Shown piece by piece: positions 46,707 to 54,956 of a DNA stretch of 64,000 bases. Position 1 is the stretch's first letter; every line of letters starts with the position of its first letter. This stretch comes from Gemmatimonadota bacterium (GTDB taxonomy: Bacteria > Gemmatimonadota > Gemmatimonadetes > Longimicrobiales > Gaopeijiaceae). The DNA lies in assembly GCA_022825135.1 (NCBI GenBank), contig JAJDYN010000032.1, positions 1 to 64,000 of the forward strand, given 5' to 3'. The position numbers were made by a program, and so were the translations under genes. A model generated the notes under the pieces. It saw only the letters and a list, made by a program, of their open reading frames with translations. It had not been told where the DNA came from and did no database searches.

Positions 46707-47939
46707 TCAACCCCCTGGCAGCGGGATGGATGCCACGGACGGGACGTCCAGCTCGTCCCGGTAGACCCCCCAGATGCGGGAATCCGAGAAGCGTAGGGCG
46801 TCGAACCGGTCGGGCAGGTGTACATCGCGCGCGACCCCGTCCGAAGAGATGCTCAGCCACCGCGGACCGCCGTTCAGTCCGCCGGCGTCGGGATCGAACG
46901 GGTGCAGCCACATCGTCCCGTCTTCGCTGCAGCGGAAGTCCACATAGTGCGGCAGGTAGGTCGCGAGCTCCCGCGGGCTGCCGCTGACACCCTGGGCCAT
47001 CTGGTTCAGGAGCCGCTGCCGGTCCGCTTCGCCGAGCCTCCCTCTCACGTCTCCCGTCAACTCGGCCTGCCTCAGCTCGAAGATGGCGCCGGCGAACTGT
47101 CGCGCGCTGACTTCGGTGAAGGGAACGGGCGGAAGATCGACGGGCCCGACCTCCGACCCGGACCCGTCGAAGCCGCGCAGCTGATTCCGCACCCGGTCAT
47201 AGACGCGAACGAGATTCTCGCCGCACGGGGCCCACAGCCGATACCACTGCGGAAACCCTCCCTCGCTGGCGACGAAGCCTCCGGATGGATCGTCGAGCAC
47301 GGCACCGAGGGTCACGAGGGTGCGGGTCCCGGCCGTCTCGGGATCGACCGCCACCAGATCGGCTCCGAGCAGCGAGAGACGAAGCGCGAGCATGCCTCCC
47401 TCGCCCGGCGGGCGCGCGCGCGGCACGATGATCTCGCCACCGAGTCTCGCCGTGCGGACCGCGGCGCTCACCAGGTTCATTCCGCCCCGTATGCTGCCGG
47501 GAGGGAGGGACTCCGACCGCAGGGCGATCTCCGCCCAGTCGGCGTCCGGGCGCGAGATCCGGATCATGGCGTGGCGCCTGAGGTCGAAGACCCACGCCTC
47601 ACCCTCCCATCCTCCCGCGAGAAAGGCGGAGGGCATCGGGAACTCCTCGGGTCCGCCTCCGGCGCGTCCGTGCGCGCCGAGCGACTCCCCGTCCGGACCG
47701 AACCCGATGAAGTACGGCTCGACCGAATTGAAGACCCAGACGGAGCCGTCGGGCAGTACCTCCAGGTCCTGTACGACGGCGAGGGACTCGGAGGTGCCCA
47801 GTACCTCGACGTCCGCCGGGCTCAGCTCGAGCGGGGTACCCGGGTCGTCGGCGGGCGCGCCGCCGCAGCCCGCGAGGAAGGCCGTCGCAGACAACGCCGC
47901 AGCGAGGCGCGGGAAAGGCGGGCGTTCGAGAAATGTCAC
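46707..47939 (-). CDS. Lipoprotein with predicted 6-bladed beta-propeller
   Basis: A 410-residue protein with a lipobox (LSATAFLAGCGG, Cys about residue 25). The body has regularly spaced short strands with Asp/Gly turns typical of NHL/6-bladed propellers (LEVLPDGSVWVFNSVEPYFI, FGPDGESLGAHGRAGGGPEE, FRCSEDGTMWLHPFD). It is probably an outer-membrane-anchored binding or sensing protein; the ligand is unknown. ATG 47939 has GGAGG five bases upstream. The stop is 6 bases from the S9 peptidase stop. Confidence 0.75.
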   Translation of the reverse strand: MTFLERPPFPRLAAALSATAFLAGCGGAPADDPGTPLELSPADVEVLGTSESLAVVQDLEVLPDGSVWVFNSVEPYFIGFGPDGESLGAHGRAGGGPEEFPMPSAFLAGGWEGEAWVFDLRRHAMIRISRPDADWAEIALRSESLPPGSIRGGMNLVSAAVRTARLGGEIIVPRARPPGEGGMLALRLSLLGADLVAVDPETAGTRTLVTLGAVLDDPSGGFVASEGGFPQWYRLWAPCGENLVRVYDRVRNQLRGFDGSGSEVGPVDLPPVPFTEVSARQFAGAIFELRQAELTGDVRGRLGEADRQRLLNQMAQGVSGSPRELATYLPHYVDFRCSEDGTMWLHPFDPDAGGLNGGPRWLSISSDGVARDVHLPDRFDALRFSDSRIWGVYRDELDVPSVASIPLPGG

Positions 47940-48042
47940 GGTTCCTCCGTGGCTGTCAGGATGCGGCGGCTGTAGCGGGCGTGGTCAGCGCGCGCACAAA
48001 GCGGCTGGACGGGACGATGATCGGGCGATACCGCGGATCCCG

Positions 48043-49506
48043 TTACGCCGTTACGATCGGCCATGGCTGCCAATCCATCCACTTCCCGCGGGTGAAGTCG
48101 GGGAAGGGGACCGGCGCGCTGCCCTGGGCGACGCTGATCTCCGACAGCTCGCAGACGGCGCTGAGGGCGGCCGCGTCGTAGACGTTCATGTCGGTGGGCT
48201 CGCCCCGGCGCAGGCACTCGACGAGCCGATAGTCCTCCATGAAGTCCATGCCGCCGTGGCCGGCACCGATGGAGGCCTCGCGCAGCGCGCTCCAGAGCGG
48301 GTGCTCGAATTCGCCGTAGTACGCCTCGGCGTCCTGCCACCGATGCGACGGGCTGCTGCCCTCGATGTAGACGCGGTCCGGGTATCCCTGGAAGATGCCG
48401 CGCGTGCCCTGGACCTTGTTGATGCGGTCGTAGGGGCGGGGCAGGTTGGTGTCGTGCGCGACGTAGATCGTGCGTCCCATCGCAGTCTGGATGAGGCTCG
48501 CGTTGACGTCGCCCAGGGCGAACGTCTCGGCGCGCTTGGGGTGCCCCTCGCCGTAATGGATCGCCGCCCACTCCTGCAGGCCGCGCGACGGGCTGCTCAT
48601 CGACACCAGCGAGGCGAAGCGGTCGCCGCGGTTGATGTCCATGCAGTTGGCGACCGGGCCCAGGCCGTGGGTGGGGTAGAGGTTGCCGTTGCGGGTCCAC
48701 GAGTGCGCGCGCCGCCAGAGCCCCTCGCCCTCGTCGGCGAACTTGATCTCGCGCAGGTCGTGCAGGTAGCCGCACTCAGCGTGCAGGATCTCACCGAGCA
48801 GCCCCTGGCGCACCAGGTTGAGGCAGAGGAGTTCGGCGCGGCCGTAGTTCACGTTCTCCATCATCACGCAGTGGCGCCCGGTGCGCTCGGCGGTCTCCAC
48901 CAGCCGCCAGCAATCGTCGAGCGTGTAGGCGGCGGGCACCTCGGTGGCGGCGTGCTTGCCGTTCTCCATGGCGGCGACGCAGACGGGGACGTGCCAGCGC
49001 CAGGGCGTAGCGGTGTAGACCAGGTCAAGATCCTGCTCGGCGCACAGGCGCTCGAAGTCGCGCTCGCCGCGGGTGTAGAGGGTGGGGCGGGGGTGTCCCG
49101 CCTCCTCGACGAGGGCGGCGGCCCGCTCCGCGTGTTCCGCGCGGATGTCGCAGACGGCCGTGATCACGCAGCCGTCGATGCGCACCAGGTTGCGGACGTG
49201 CGCGGTGCCCATCCCGCCCACGCCGACGAACCCGATGCGCACCGGGTCCGCGGGAGGGGCGGCGAGAGGCCGGGCCGGGGGGGCGGGGAGTTCCTGGGGG
49301 ATGGCGGCCGTGGCCGAGGCCTGGGCTCCGGTCGTGGCCGCTTCGGCTCCGGGATCGGTGCAGCCGGCCGCGGCGCCCGCAGCCACCCCGAGCGCGCCGG
49401 CCTTCAGGAAGTCGCGGCGGTTCAGGGCGGTGGGGGCTCGGGTTGCGTGGTCTTCGACCCCGGAATCGCGGCGGGTCTTCCGGCGGTGGGCGTCGTCGTC
49501 GTTCAT
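48043..49506 (-). CDS. Tat-exported Gfo/Idh/MocA oxidoreductase, GH109-like
   Basis: A 487-residue protein with a twin-arginine signal (NRRDFLKAGALGVAAGAAAG), a Rossmann NAD domain (IGFVGVGGMGTAHVRNL near residue 92) and a C-terminal oxidoreductase domain. Segments such as ECGYLHDLREIKF, THGLGPVANCMDINRGDR and GHGGMDFMEDYRLVECL fit GH109 alpha-N-acetylgalactosaminidases, which use NAD for hydrolysis. The substrate is inferred. Start 49506 gives a normal Tat N-region; the longer frame (49617) lacks a ribosome site. Export with bound cofactor through Tat is consistent with this family. Confidence 0.85.
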   Translation of the reverse strand: MNDDDAHRRKTRRDSGVEDHATRAPTALNRRDFLKAGALGVAAGAAAGCTDPGAEAATTGAQASATAAIPQELPAPPARPLAAPPADPVRIGFVGVGGMGTAHVRNLVRIDGCVITAVCDIRAEHAERAAALVEEAGHPRPTLYTRGERDFERLCAEQDLDLVYTATPWRWHVPVCVAAMENGKHAATEVPAAYTLDDCWRLVETAERTGRHCVMMENVNYGRAELLCLNLVRQGLLGEILHAECGYLHDLREIKFADEGEGLWRRAHSWTRNGNLYPTHGLGPVANCMDINRGDRFASLVSMSSPSRGLQEWAAIHYGEGHPKRAETFALGDVNASLIQTAMGRTIYVAHDTNLPRPYDRINKVQGTRGIFQGYPDRVYIEGSSPSHRWQDAEAYYGEFEHPLWSALREASIGAGHGGMDFMEDYRLVECLRRGEPTDMNVYDAAALSAVCELSEISVAQGSAPVPFPDFTRGKWMDWQPWPIVTA

Positions 49507-49737
49507 GGGAGTGCGTGGTTCGGGTGCTCTGGGGAACGCTCCAGAAGACAGTGACGCGGTCCGTGGGGTTGCGCCAGTCGCGGGAGGCGATCCGTGGCAC
49601 GATTGGTTGCGGATCATCGATCGCTCTTGTCCTCGCTTCCGCTACATCTTTTCCGGGCCCGCGTTTCCTGCAATCATGGAATGCGCGCATCTTCGCGACA
49701 CCGCCGAGCCTCCAATCGACCTCCCAGTCCCCGGACC

Positions 49738-50511
49738 ATGCCCCCCTCCCCGACCCCTACGATGCCGCGCGTGCCACGGAGCCCCGGTGTCGGCGCATCG
49801 ATTTCCCTGGTGCGGGTCCTGAACCGGCGGGCGCGCGGGCTCATGACCATGATCAAGCGCATCGTCTACCGGCTGCCGGGCCTCCGCAACGCGATGCTTC
49901 CCGAATACCGCTACTGGGTGGACCCGGGCGAACTCGCGGCAATGATCGGGCTGATCGACGCTACCCGCGGCACCGGAAGCGCGATCGTGGAGATCGGCGT
50001 GGCGCGGGGAGACACCTCGGTTTTTCTCCTGGAGCATCTGCGGACCACCGGTGATCCGCGGACGCTGGTGCTGGTCGACACCTTCGCCGGTTTCACCCGG
50101 GAGAGCATCGACTATGAGGTCGAGAACCGACGCAAGCGCGCCCGAGAGCTTTCCGACTACTCATACGGCAGCGCGCGCGTCTTCGACTACAGCCTTGCCC
50201 GGCTCGGGTACCGCAACTACCACATCATCGAGAGCGATTGCTCGAAGGTGAACTGGGACGAGATCGGCCCCATCGGCGCGGTGTTTCTGGACGTAGACCT
50301 CTATTTGCCCACGGCCGTGACGCTGGAAGCCCTCTGGCCCCGGATCGTTCCCGGCGGCGGCGTGGTTCTGGACGATTGCGTCGAGCCTGCCTGGTGCGAC
50401 GGCGCCCTGCAGGCCTACCGCGAATTCATCGACCGGCACGATCTGCCGTTCGTTCGCGTGGGTGGGAAGGGGGCGTTGCTGCGGAAGCCGGGAGGCGAGG
50501 CCGGCGCCTGA
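49738..50511 (+). CDS. Class I SAM-dependent methyltransferase, TylF/macrocin-like
   Basis: A 257-residue protein with the TylF-type motifs: VEIGVARGDTSVFLLEHL (SAM-binding motif I, near residue 80), LVLVDTFAGFTRESI, a central YHIIESDCSKV, VFLDVDLYLPTAVTLEAL and IVPGGGVVLDDCVEPAW, with acidic metal-binding residues. Members methylate hydroxyls of sugars or related molecules. The start is uncertain: 49738 gives a basic extension, while 49843 (MTMIKRIVYRLPG) would give a shorter protein. No sugar-biosynthesis genes are adjacent, so the substrate is open. Confidence 0.8.
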   Translation: MPPSPTPTMPRVPRSPGVGASISLVRVLNRRARGLMTMIKRIVYRLPGLRNAMLPEYRYWVDPGELAAMIGLIDATRGTGSAIVEIGVARGDTSVFLLEHLRTTGDPRTLVLVDTFAGFTRESIDYEVENRRKRARELSDYSYGSARVFDYSLARLGYRNYHIIESDCSKVNWDEIGPIGAVFLDVDLYLPTAVTLEALWPRIVPGGGVVLDDCVEPAWCDGALQAYREFIDRHDLPFVRVGGKGALLRKPGGEAGA

Positions 50512-50593
50512 CGTGCCGACGCGTCTGTCGCGGTTCTAGTCCTGTCGCTGGCGCGATCTGCCGAGAGACCGCGTCCCACACCGAGGAGTTTCC

Positions 50594-52474
50594 ATGCGCA
50601 AGGGATTCGATGGCACGCTGCTGACCGTAGTCGCGCTCGCTGTCGCCGGATGTGGCGGAACCGGGAGCGCGGACTCCGAATTCGAGATCGCGGAGGCCTC
50701 GATCCTCGAGCTGCAGCGGGCGCTGGAGGAGGGCCGGGTGACTTCGCGCCAACTGGTCGATCTCTACCTCGACCGCGTGGCGGCGTACGACGTGGCCGGG
50801 CCGGAGTTGAACACGATCACGCGGCTGAACCCGACGGCAGGTGATGAGGCCGACGCGCTCGACCGGGAGCGGGCGGCGGGGACGGTGCGCGGGCCGCTGC
50901 ACGGCATTCCTGTGCTGATGAAGGACAACTACGACGTGGCCGGGATGCCGACCACCGGGTCGAGCCTGGCGCTCTCGGGGCTCATGCCGCCGGACGACGC
51001 CTTCCAGGTGGCGCGGCTGCGCGAGGCGGGCGCGGTCATCGTGGGGAAGACCAACCTGCACGAGCTGGCCGCCGGGATCACCACCATCAGCTCGCTGGGC
51101 GGGCAGAGCCGCAACGCCTACGAGCCCGCGCGCAACCCGGGCGGGAGCTCGGGAGGGACGGGGGCGGCGGTGGCCGCGAGCTTCGCGGCGGTGGGGTGGG
51201 GGAGCGACACCTGCGGGTCGATCCGCATCCCGGCGGCGGTGCACAACCTGTTCGGGCTACGGCCCACCAAGGGGCTGTCGAGCATCGACGGCATCCTGCC
51301 GCTTTCGCACTCGCAGGACACTGGCGGCCCGCTCACGCGCACCGTCGCCGACCTCGCGATCGCACTGGACGCGACGGTCGGGCCGGACGCGGCCGACCCG
51401 GCAACGGCCGTGCTGGAGGGGCGCGGCGTACCGGACTTCCAGGCCGCGCTCGACCCGGCCGCGCTGGAGGGTGCCCGCATCGGCGTGCTGGCCGACTGGC
51501 TGGAGGAAGGCGGGGGCGGGGGGCGGATCACGGACGTGGTGCGCGCCGCCCTGGCCGGGATGGACTCGCTGGGGGCCGAGGTGGTGGACGTGGCCATCCC
51601 CGACCTGGACAGCCTGCTCTCGGGCACCGGCCTGATCGACCTGGAGTTCAAGTTCGACCTGATGGACTACCTGGCCGGGATCCCGGACGCGCCCGTGTCG
51701 ACGCTCGAGGAGATCGTGGAGGCCGGCCTGCATCACGAGGCGCTGGACGGCACCTTCCGGCGGCGCATCGCCCGCACGGAGCAGCCCGCCGACGAGTACG
51801 CGGAGGTGATGGCCCGCCGGCAGGCTCTGCGTGAGGCCGTGGTCGGCCTCATGGACGACTTGGAGCTGGACGCGCTCGCCTACCCGACCATGCGCCAGGA
51901 GACCGCGCTCATCGGGGCAGCCCCGGTCGGCTCCACCTGCTCGCTGAGCGCGAACACCGGGCTGCCGGCGCTCACCGTGCCCGCCGGGTTCACCGAGACG
52001 GAGGTGCCGGCGGGGCTCGAGCTGCTCGGCCGCGCGCTCGACGACGCCCGCCTGGTCGCCTTCGCCTACGCGCTCGAGGCGGCGGGCCCGAAGCGGCGGG
52101 CGCCGCTCAGGACGCCGCCACTTGAACGGGGACGCCCGCCCGATCCCGTGCTGGTCGCGCTCGACCCGCCGCAGGGGAGCGTTGACGGCGCCTTCCTGCT
52201 GGACCTGCCGACCGGCACGCTCTCGTACCGCATCGCGCTCGCGGGGGTCGAGCCGGAGGATGCGCTGGGGGTGGTCCTGCGGCGGACCCCGGCGGCCGAC
52301 GGGGAGGGGGGAGGGGTGGTGGTGCTCCGCCTGGCCGGGCCGGACATCACCGAGGTGACCCGCGCGGTCCCGCTCACCACGCGCCTCATGCACGACCTGC
52401 TGGCCGGCCGGCTGGAACTCGTCGCCCACACCAGCTCGGGGTTCGAGCACCGCAGGCTGGTGCCGGGAAGATAG
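50594..52474 (+). CDS. Exported amidase-signature lipoprotein with C-terminal extension
   Basis: A 626-residue protein with a lipobox (LLTVVALAVAGCGG, Cys about residue 21). The amidase signature holds the Ser-cis-Ser-Lys triad: Lys110 (VLMKDNYDVAG), Ser185/186 in GGSSGGTGAAVAAS and nucleophile Ser209 in DTCGSIRIPAAVHN, where a Cys replaces the usual Asp/Glu-Gly residue. The core ends near 500; residues about 510-626 form an extra beta-rich domain (VLVALDPPQGSVDGAFLLDL, GVVVLRLAGPD) not found in standard GatA-like amidases. It may hydrolyse amides or peptide ends in the periplasm. Confidence 0.9.
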   Translation: MRKGFDGTLLTVVALAVAGCGGTGSADSEFEIAEASILELQRALEEGRVTSRQLVDLYLDRVAAYDVAGPELNTITRLNPTAGDEADALDRERAAGTVRGPLHGIPVLMKDNYDVAGMPTTGSSLALSGLMPPDDAFQVARLREAGAVIVGKTNLHELAAGITTISSLGGQSRNAYEPARNPGGSSGGTGAAVAASFAAVGWGSDTCGSIRIPAAVHNLFGLRPTKGLSSIDGILPLSHSQDTGGPLTRTVADLAIALDATVGPDAADPATAVLEGRGVPDFQAALDPAALEGARIGVLADWLEEGGGGGRITDVVRAALAGMDSLGAEVVDVAIPDLDSLLSGTGLIDLEFKFDLMDYLAGIPDAPVSTLEEIVEAGLHHEALDGTFRRRIARTEQPADEYAEVMARRQALREAVVGLMDDLELDALAYPTMRQETALIGAAPVGSTCSLSANTGLPALTVPAGFTETEVPAGLELLGRALDDARLVAFAYALEAAGPKRRAPLRTPPLERGRPPDPVLVALDPPQGSVDGAFLLDLPTGTLSYRIALAGVEPEDALGVVLRRTPAADGEGGGVVVLRLAGPDITEVTRAVPLTTRLMHDLLAGRLELVAHTSSGFEHRRLVPGR

Positions 52475-52551
52475 GATCCCCTCCCGCGCCCTTCTTTTGT
52501 TCGCCACAATCGAGGGTCTGGGCAGGCTTCGCGCCGTCGGTTCCGCCCGGT

Positions 52552-52833
52552 TCAACCACCCGGGGGTGATGCGCGCCCTTCTCCCGTATCCAGCCGCTCC
52601 GGGACGTAGGGAGCCCTCAGCTCGGCCGCGAAACGGGTTTCGTCCTCAACCCGTGTGAGCCGGGTCTCGAGCGAATCCAGTTCTTCGCGCATCGCGGCGA
52701 GCATGCGCTCGTCACCGCGCGGAAGGGCACTCTGGTTCTGCCGCTTCCAGAAGAAGCGCAGCACCGTGTAGATCACGGCCGAACCCCAGCCTGCGGCGAA
52801 GATCGTAATCATGAAGGTGATGAAATCTCTCAT
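52552..52833 (-). CDS. Small membrane protein with coiled coil (second copy of layout)
   Basis: A 93-residue protein with one membrane helix (FITFMITIFAAGWGSAVIYTVL), a basic patch (RFFWKRQNQ), a coiled coil (MLAAMREELDSLETRLTRVE) and a Pro/Gly tail. The layout matches the protein at 37569-37907, but the sequences differ, so they are at most distant paralogues. ATG 52833 has AGGA nine bases upstream. Function unknown; PspB-like or scaffold proteins are the nearest general description. Confidence 0.7.
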   Translation of the reverse strand: MRDFITFMITIFAAGWGSAVIYTVLRFFWKRQNQSALPRGDERMLAAMREELDSLETRLTRVEDETRFAAELRAPYVPERLDTGEGRASPPGG

Positions 52834-52892
52834 TAGCGCGATCCTACCGGCCCATCGGCCCGGCTGTTCCGGGTAGCTGCCCCGCAGGGGGA

Positions 52893-53357
52893 ATGCGGTT
52901 GAAGACCGGGGGCGCTCGCAGGTCCGGTTGTTCCAAGCCATTGGGCCATCGGTCCCATCCCGCCATGGATACGCCCGCGACCCGGGCGTGCGGCGACGAG
53001 GACTACGACGGGTTCGTGGCTCGTGCAGTGCGGGCGATGTTACGTTCCATGGGGATTGTCGGCGGGGAACTGGAGGAGGCGATGAGCATGGATACTGTGA
53101 CGGTCGCGTTTCGGCGCAGTCTGGACGAGATGAAGCGGAAGGAGCGGCGCCACGGGATCCGGCAGGGCCGCGAGCAAGGCATCGTGGCGATCCTGAGGCA
53201 GCAGGCCACAAGGAAGTTCGGGCCGGAGGCCGCCGATGAGGTATCGCGCGTTCTCGCCGCCGGCACGGAACCGGCGCATGCGGATCGGCTCGCGGCGGCG
53301 ATCGTCGACTGCGAAACGGCGAAAGACTTTCTGGCCCGCGTGCGGTCGACCCGGTAG
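52893..53357 (+). CDS. Rpn-nuclease tail-like protein (likely remnant)
   Basis: A 154-residue frame. The C-terminal 75 residues (RRHGIRQGREQGIVAILRQQ, TRKFGPEAADEVSRVLAAGT) resemble the DUF4351-like tail of Rpn/PD-(D/E)xK recombination-promoting nucleases, with its repeated GREQG pattern. The N-terminal nuclease domain is missing: the part before residue 60 is a basic, unrelated-looking sequence. It is probably a decayed remnant or a small regulator. ATG 52965 is the more plausible start if it is expressed. Confidence 0.55.
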   Translation: MRLKTGGARRSGCSKPLGHRSHPAMDTPATRACGDEDYDGFVARAVRAMLRSMGIVGGELEEAMSMDTVTVAFRRSLDEMKRKERRHGIRQGREQGIVAILRQQATRKFGPEAADEVSRVLAAGTEPAHADRLAAAIVDCETAKDFLARVRSTR

Positions 53358-53410
53358 TTCCACACACTGCGGAACCCGAATCCGACGGTGCGCACGGACT
53401 ACGGTGATAA

Positions 53411-53423
53411 CGGAGGCCCTCCG
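53411..53423 (+). other. Small hairpin covering the ribosome site of the M20 gene
   Basis: CGGAG-GCC-CTCCG is a perfect 5-bp stem that includes the GGAGG site before ATG 53427. If formed, it would mask ribosome binding. Short, so it may be chance. Confidence 0.3.
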
Positions 53424-53426
53424 AAC

Positions 53427-54869
53427 ATGCAGAACCCCCTCGTCGTCATCGCCTCCTGGGCCATCCTCGCCGTCGGCGCAATCCAGGCTGCCCCGGCCCC
53501 GGCGGCGGCCCAGAACACTTCGCCGCCCGAGTACATGGAAATGGCCCGGTCGCTCCTGGAGGAGCTGGTCGAGATCAACACGACCAACACCGGGCGCGGC
53601 AACAACACCCTGGCCGCGCAGGCGGCGGCGCGGGTTCTCCTGGACGCGGGTTTCCCCGAAGAGGATGTCCACGTCCTCGTCCCCGACGACGCTCCCACCA
53701 AGGGCAACCTGGTGGCTCGCCTGCGGGGCCGCGACACCGGGCTCGCGCCCATCCTCCTGCTCGCGCACATCGACGTCGTCGAGGCTCTCCCCGAGGACTG
53801 GAGCCCGGACCTCCCACCCTTCGACTTCATCGAGCGCGACGGCTACTTCTACGGCCGGGGCGTCATGGACGACAAGGACGAGGCGGCCATCCACACCATC
53901 AACCTCATCCGCCTGAGGCAGGAGGGGTTCGTCCCCGACCGCGACATCATCGTGGCGCTCACCGCGGACGAGGAGGGCGGGCCGCGCAACGGCGTCGCCT
54001 ATCTCCTGGAGGAGCATCGCGAGCTCATCGACGCGGCCTATGCCCTGAACGAGGGCGGCGGCGGGATGTCGCAGAACGGCCAGCGGCTCTCCAACAACGT
54101 GCAGGCCGCGGAGAAGCTCTACCTCTCCTTCTTCTTCACCGCCACCAATCCGGGCGGGCACTCCTCGCTGCCGGTGCGCAAGAACGCCATCTACGATCTC
54201 TCGAATGCGCTGCTCGCCGTCCAGAACCACGACTTCCCGGTCATGTTCAACGAGACCACCGGGGAGTTCTTCGGACGCTCGGCGGGGCTGGTCGGAGGTG
54301 ACTTGGGCGAGGCCATGCGCCGGCTTTTGAATGATCCGGGGGATGCCGAAGCGGCCCGGGTGCTGTCGGCCGAGACCGGGTACAACTCGCGCCTGCGCAC
54401 CACCTGCGTCGCGACGATGCTGGAGGGTGGCCATGCCCAGAACGCGCTTCCCCAGCTGGCGCGCGCGAACGTCAACTGCCGCATCTTCCCGGGACACGAT
54501 CCTCGGGACGTGCACACCACCCTGTCCGAACTGGCCGCTCCCTACGACGTGACCGTCGAGCCGCGCGGAACGCCCACGGCCAGCCCGCCCTCGCCCCTGA
54601 CCGATGAAGTGCTGGGCCCCATCGAGCGCATCACCAGCGAGATGTGGCCCGGCGTGCTGGTACTGCCGGTCATGTCCACGGGCGCGACCGACGCCCTTTA
54701 CCTGCGCAACGCGGGCATCCCGGTGTACGGGGTGAGCGGCATCTTCGGGGACATGGACGACGTGCGCGCCCACGGCCGCGACGAGCGCATCGGCGTCGAG
54801 AGCTTCTTCGAGGGCCAGGAGTTCCTGTACCGGCTGGTGAAGGCCCTCTCGGGCGGCGGTGTGACGTAG
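53427..54869 (+). CDS. Exported M20 family metallopeptidase
   Basis: A 480-residue protein with a signal peptide (VVIASWAILAVGAIQAAPAPAAAQ). M20 metal ligands are visible: His114 and Asp116 in LLAHIDVVEALPEDW, Asp in GRGVMDDKDEA near 148, the Glu pair in TADEEGG near 183, and a late His in DDVRAHGRDERIG. A dimerisation (lid) domain is present with NPGGHSSLP. It is likely a periplasmic dipeptidase or carboxypeptidase. ATG 53427 has GGAGG 11 bases upstream, partly inside a short hairpin. The next S9 gene follows after an 87-base gap that contains another hairpin. Confidence 0.93.
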   Translation: MQNPLVVIASWAILAVGAIQAAPAPAAAQNTSPPEYMEMARSLLEELVEINTTNTGRGNNTLAAQAAARVLLDAGFPEEDVHVLVPDDAPTKGNLVARLRGRDTGLAPILLLAHIDVVEALPEDWSPDLPPFDFIERDGYFYGRGVMDDKDEAAIHTINLIRLRQEGFVPDRDIIVALTADEEGGPRNGVAYLLEEHRELIDAAYALNEGGGGMSQNGQRLSNNVQAAEKLYLSFFFTATNPGGHSSLPVRKNAIYDLSNALLAVQNHDFPVMFNETTGEFFGRSAGLVGGDLGEAMRRLLNDPGDAEAARVLSAETGYNSRLRTTCVATMLEGGHAQNALPQLARANVNCRIFPGHDPRDVHTTLSELAAPYDVTVEPRGTPTASPPSPLTDEVLGPIERITSEMWPGVLVLPVMSTGATDALYLRNAGIPVYGVSGIFGDMDDVRAHGRDERIGVESFFEGQEFLYRLVKALSGGGVT

Positions 54870-54905
54870 AAGGGCGTTTCGCTTCCCGGACCGAAACCGA
54901 ACCCG

Positions 54906-54928
54906 CGCGCAACGTTTTTTGTTGCGCG
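54906..54928. terminator. Hairpin between M20 and S9 genes (A/T-loop type)
   Basis: CGCGCAAC, loop GTTTTTT, GTTGCGCG: a perfect 8-bp stem, 36 bases after the M20 stop and 28 bases before the S9 start. There is no U-tract after the stem; the T-run is in the loop. Layout matches the hairpin at 21355-21375. Terminator or attenuator role is inferred. Confidence 0.5.
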
Positions 54929-54956
54929 ATAATGAAGGACCAGCAGGAGGAAGAGC

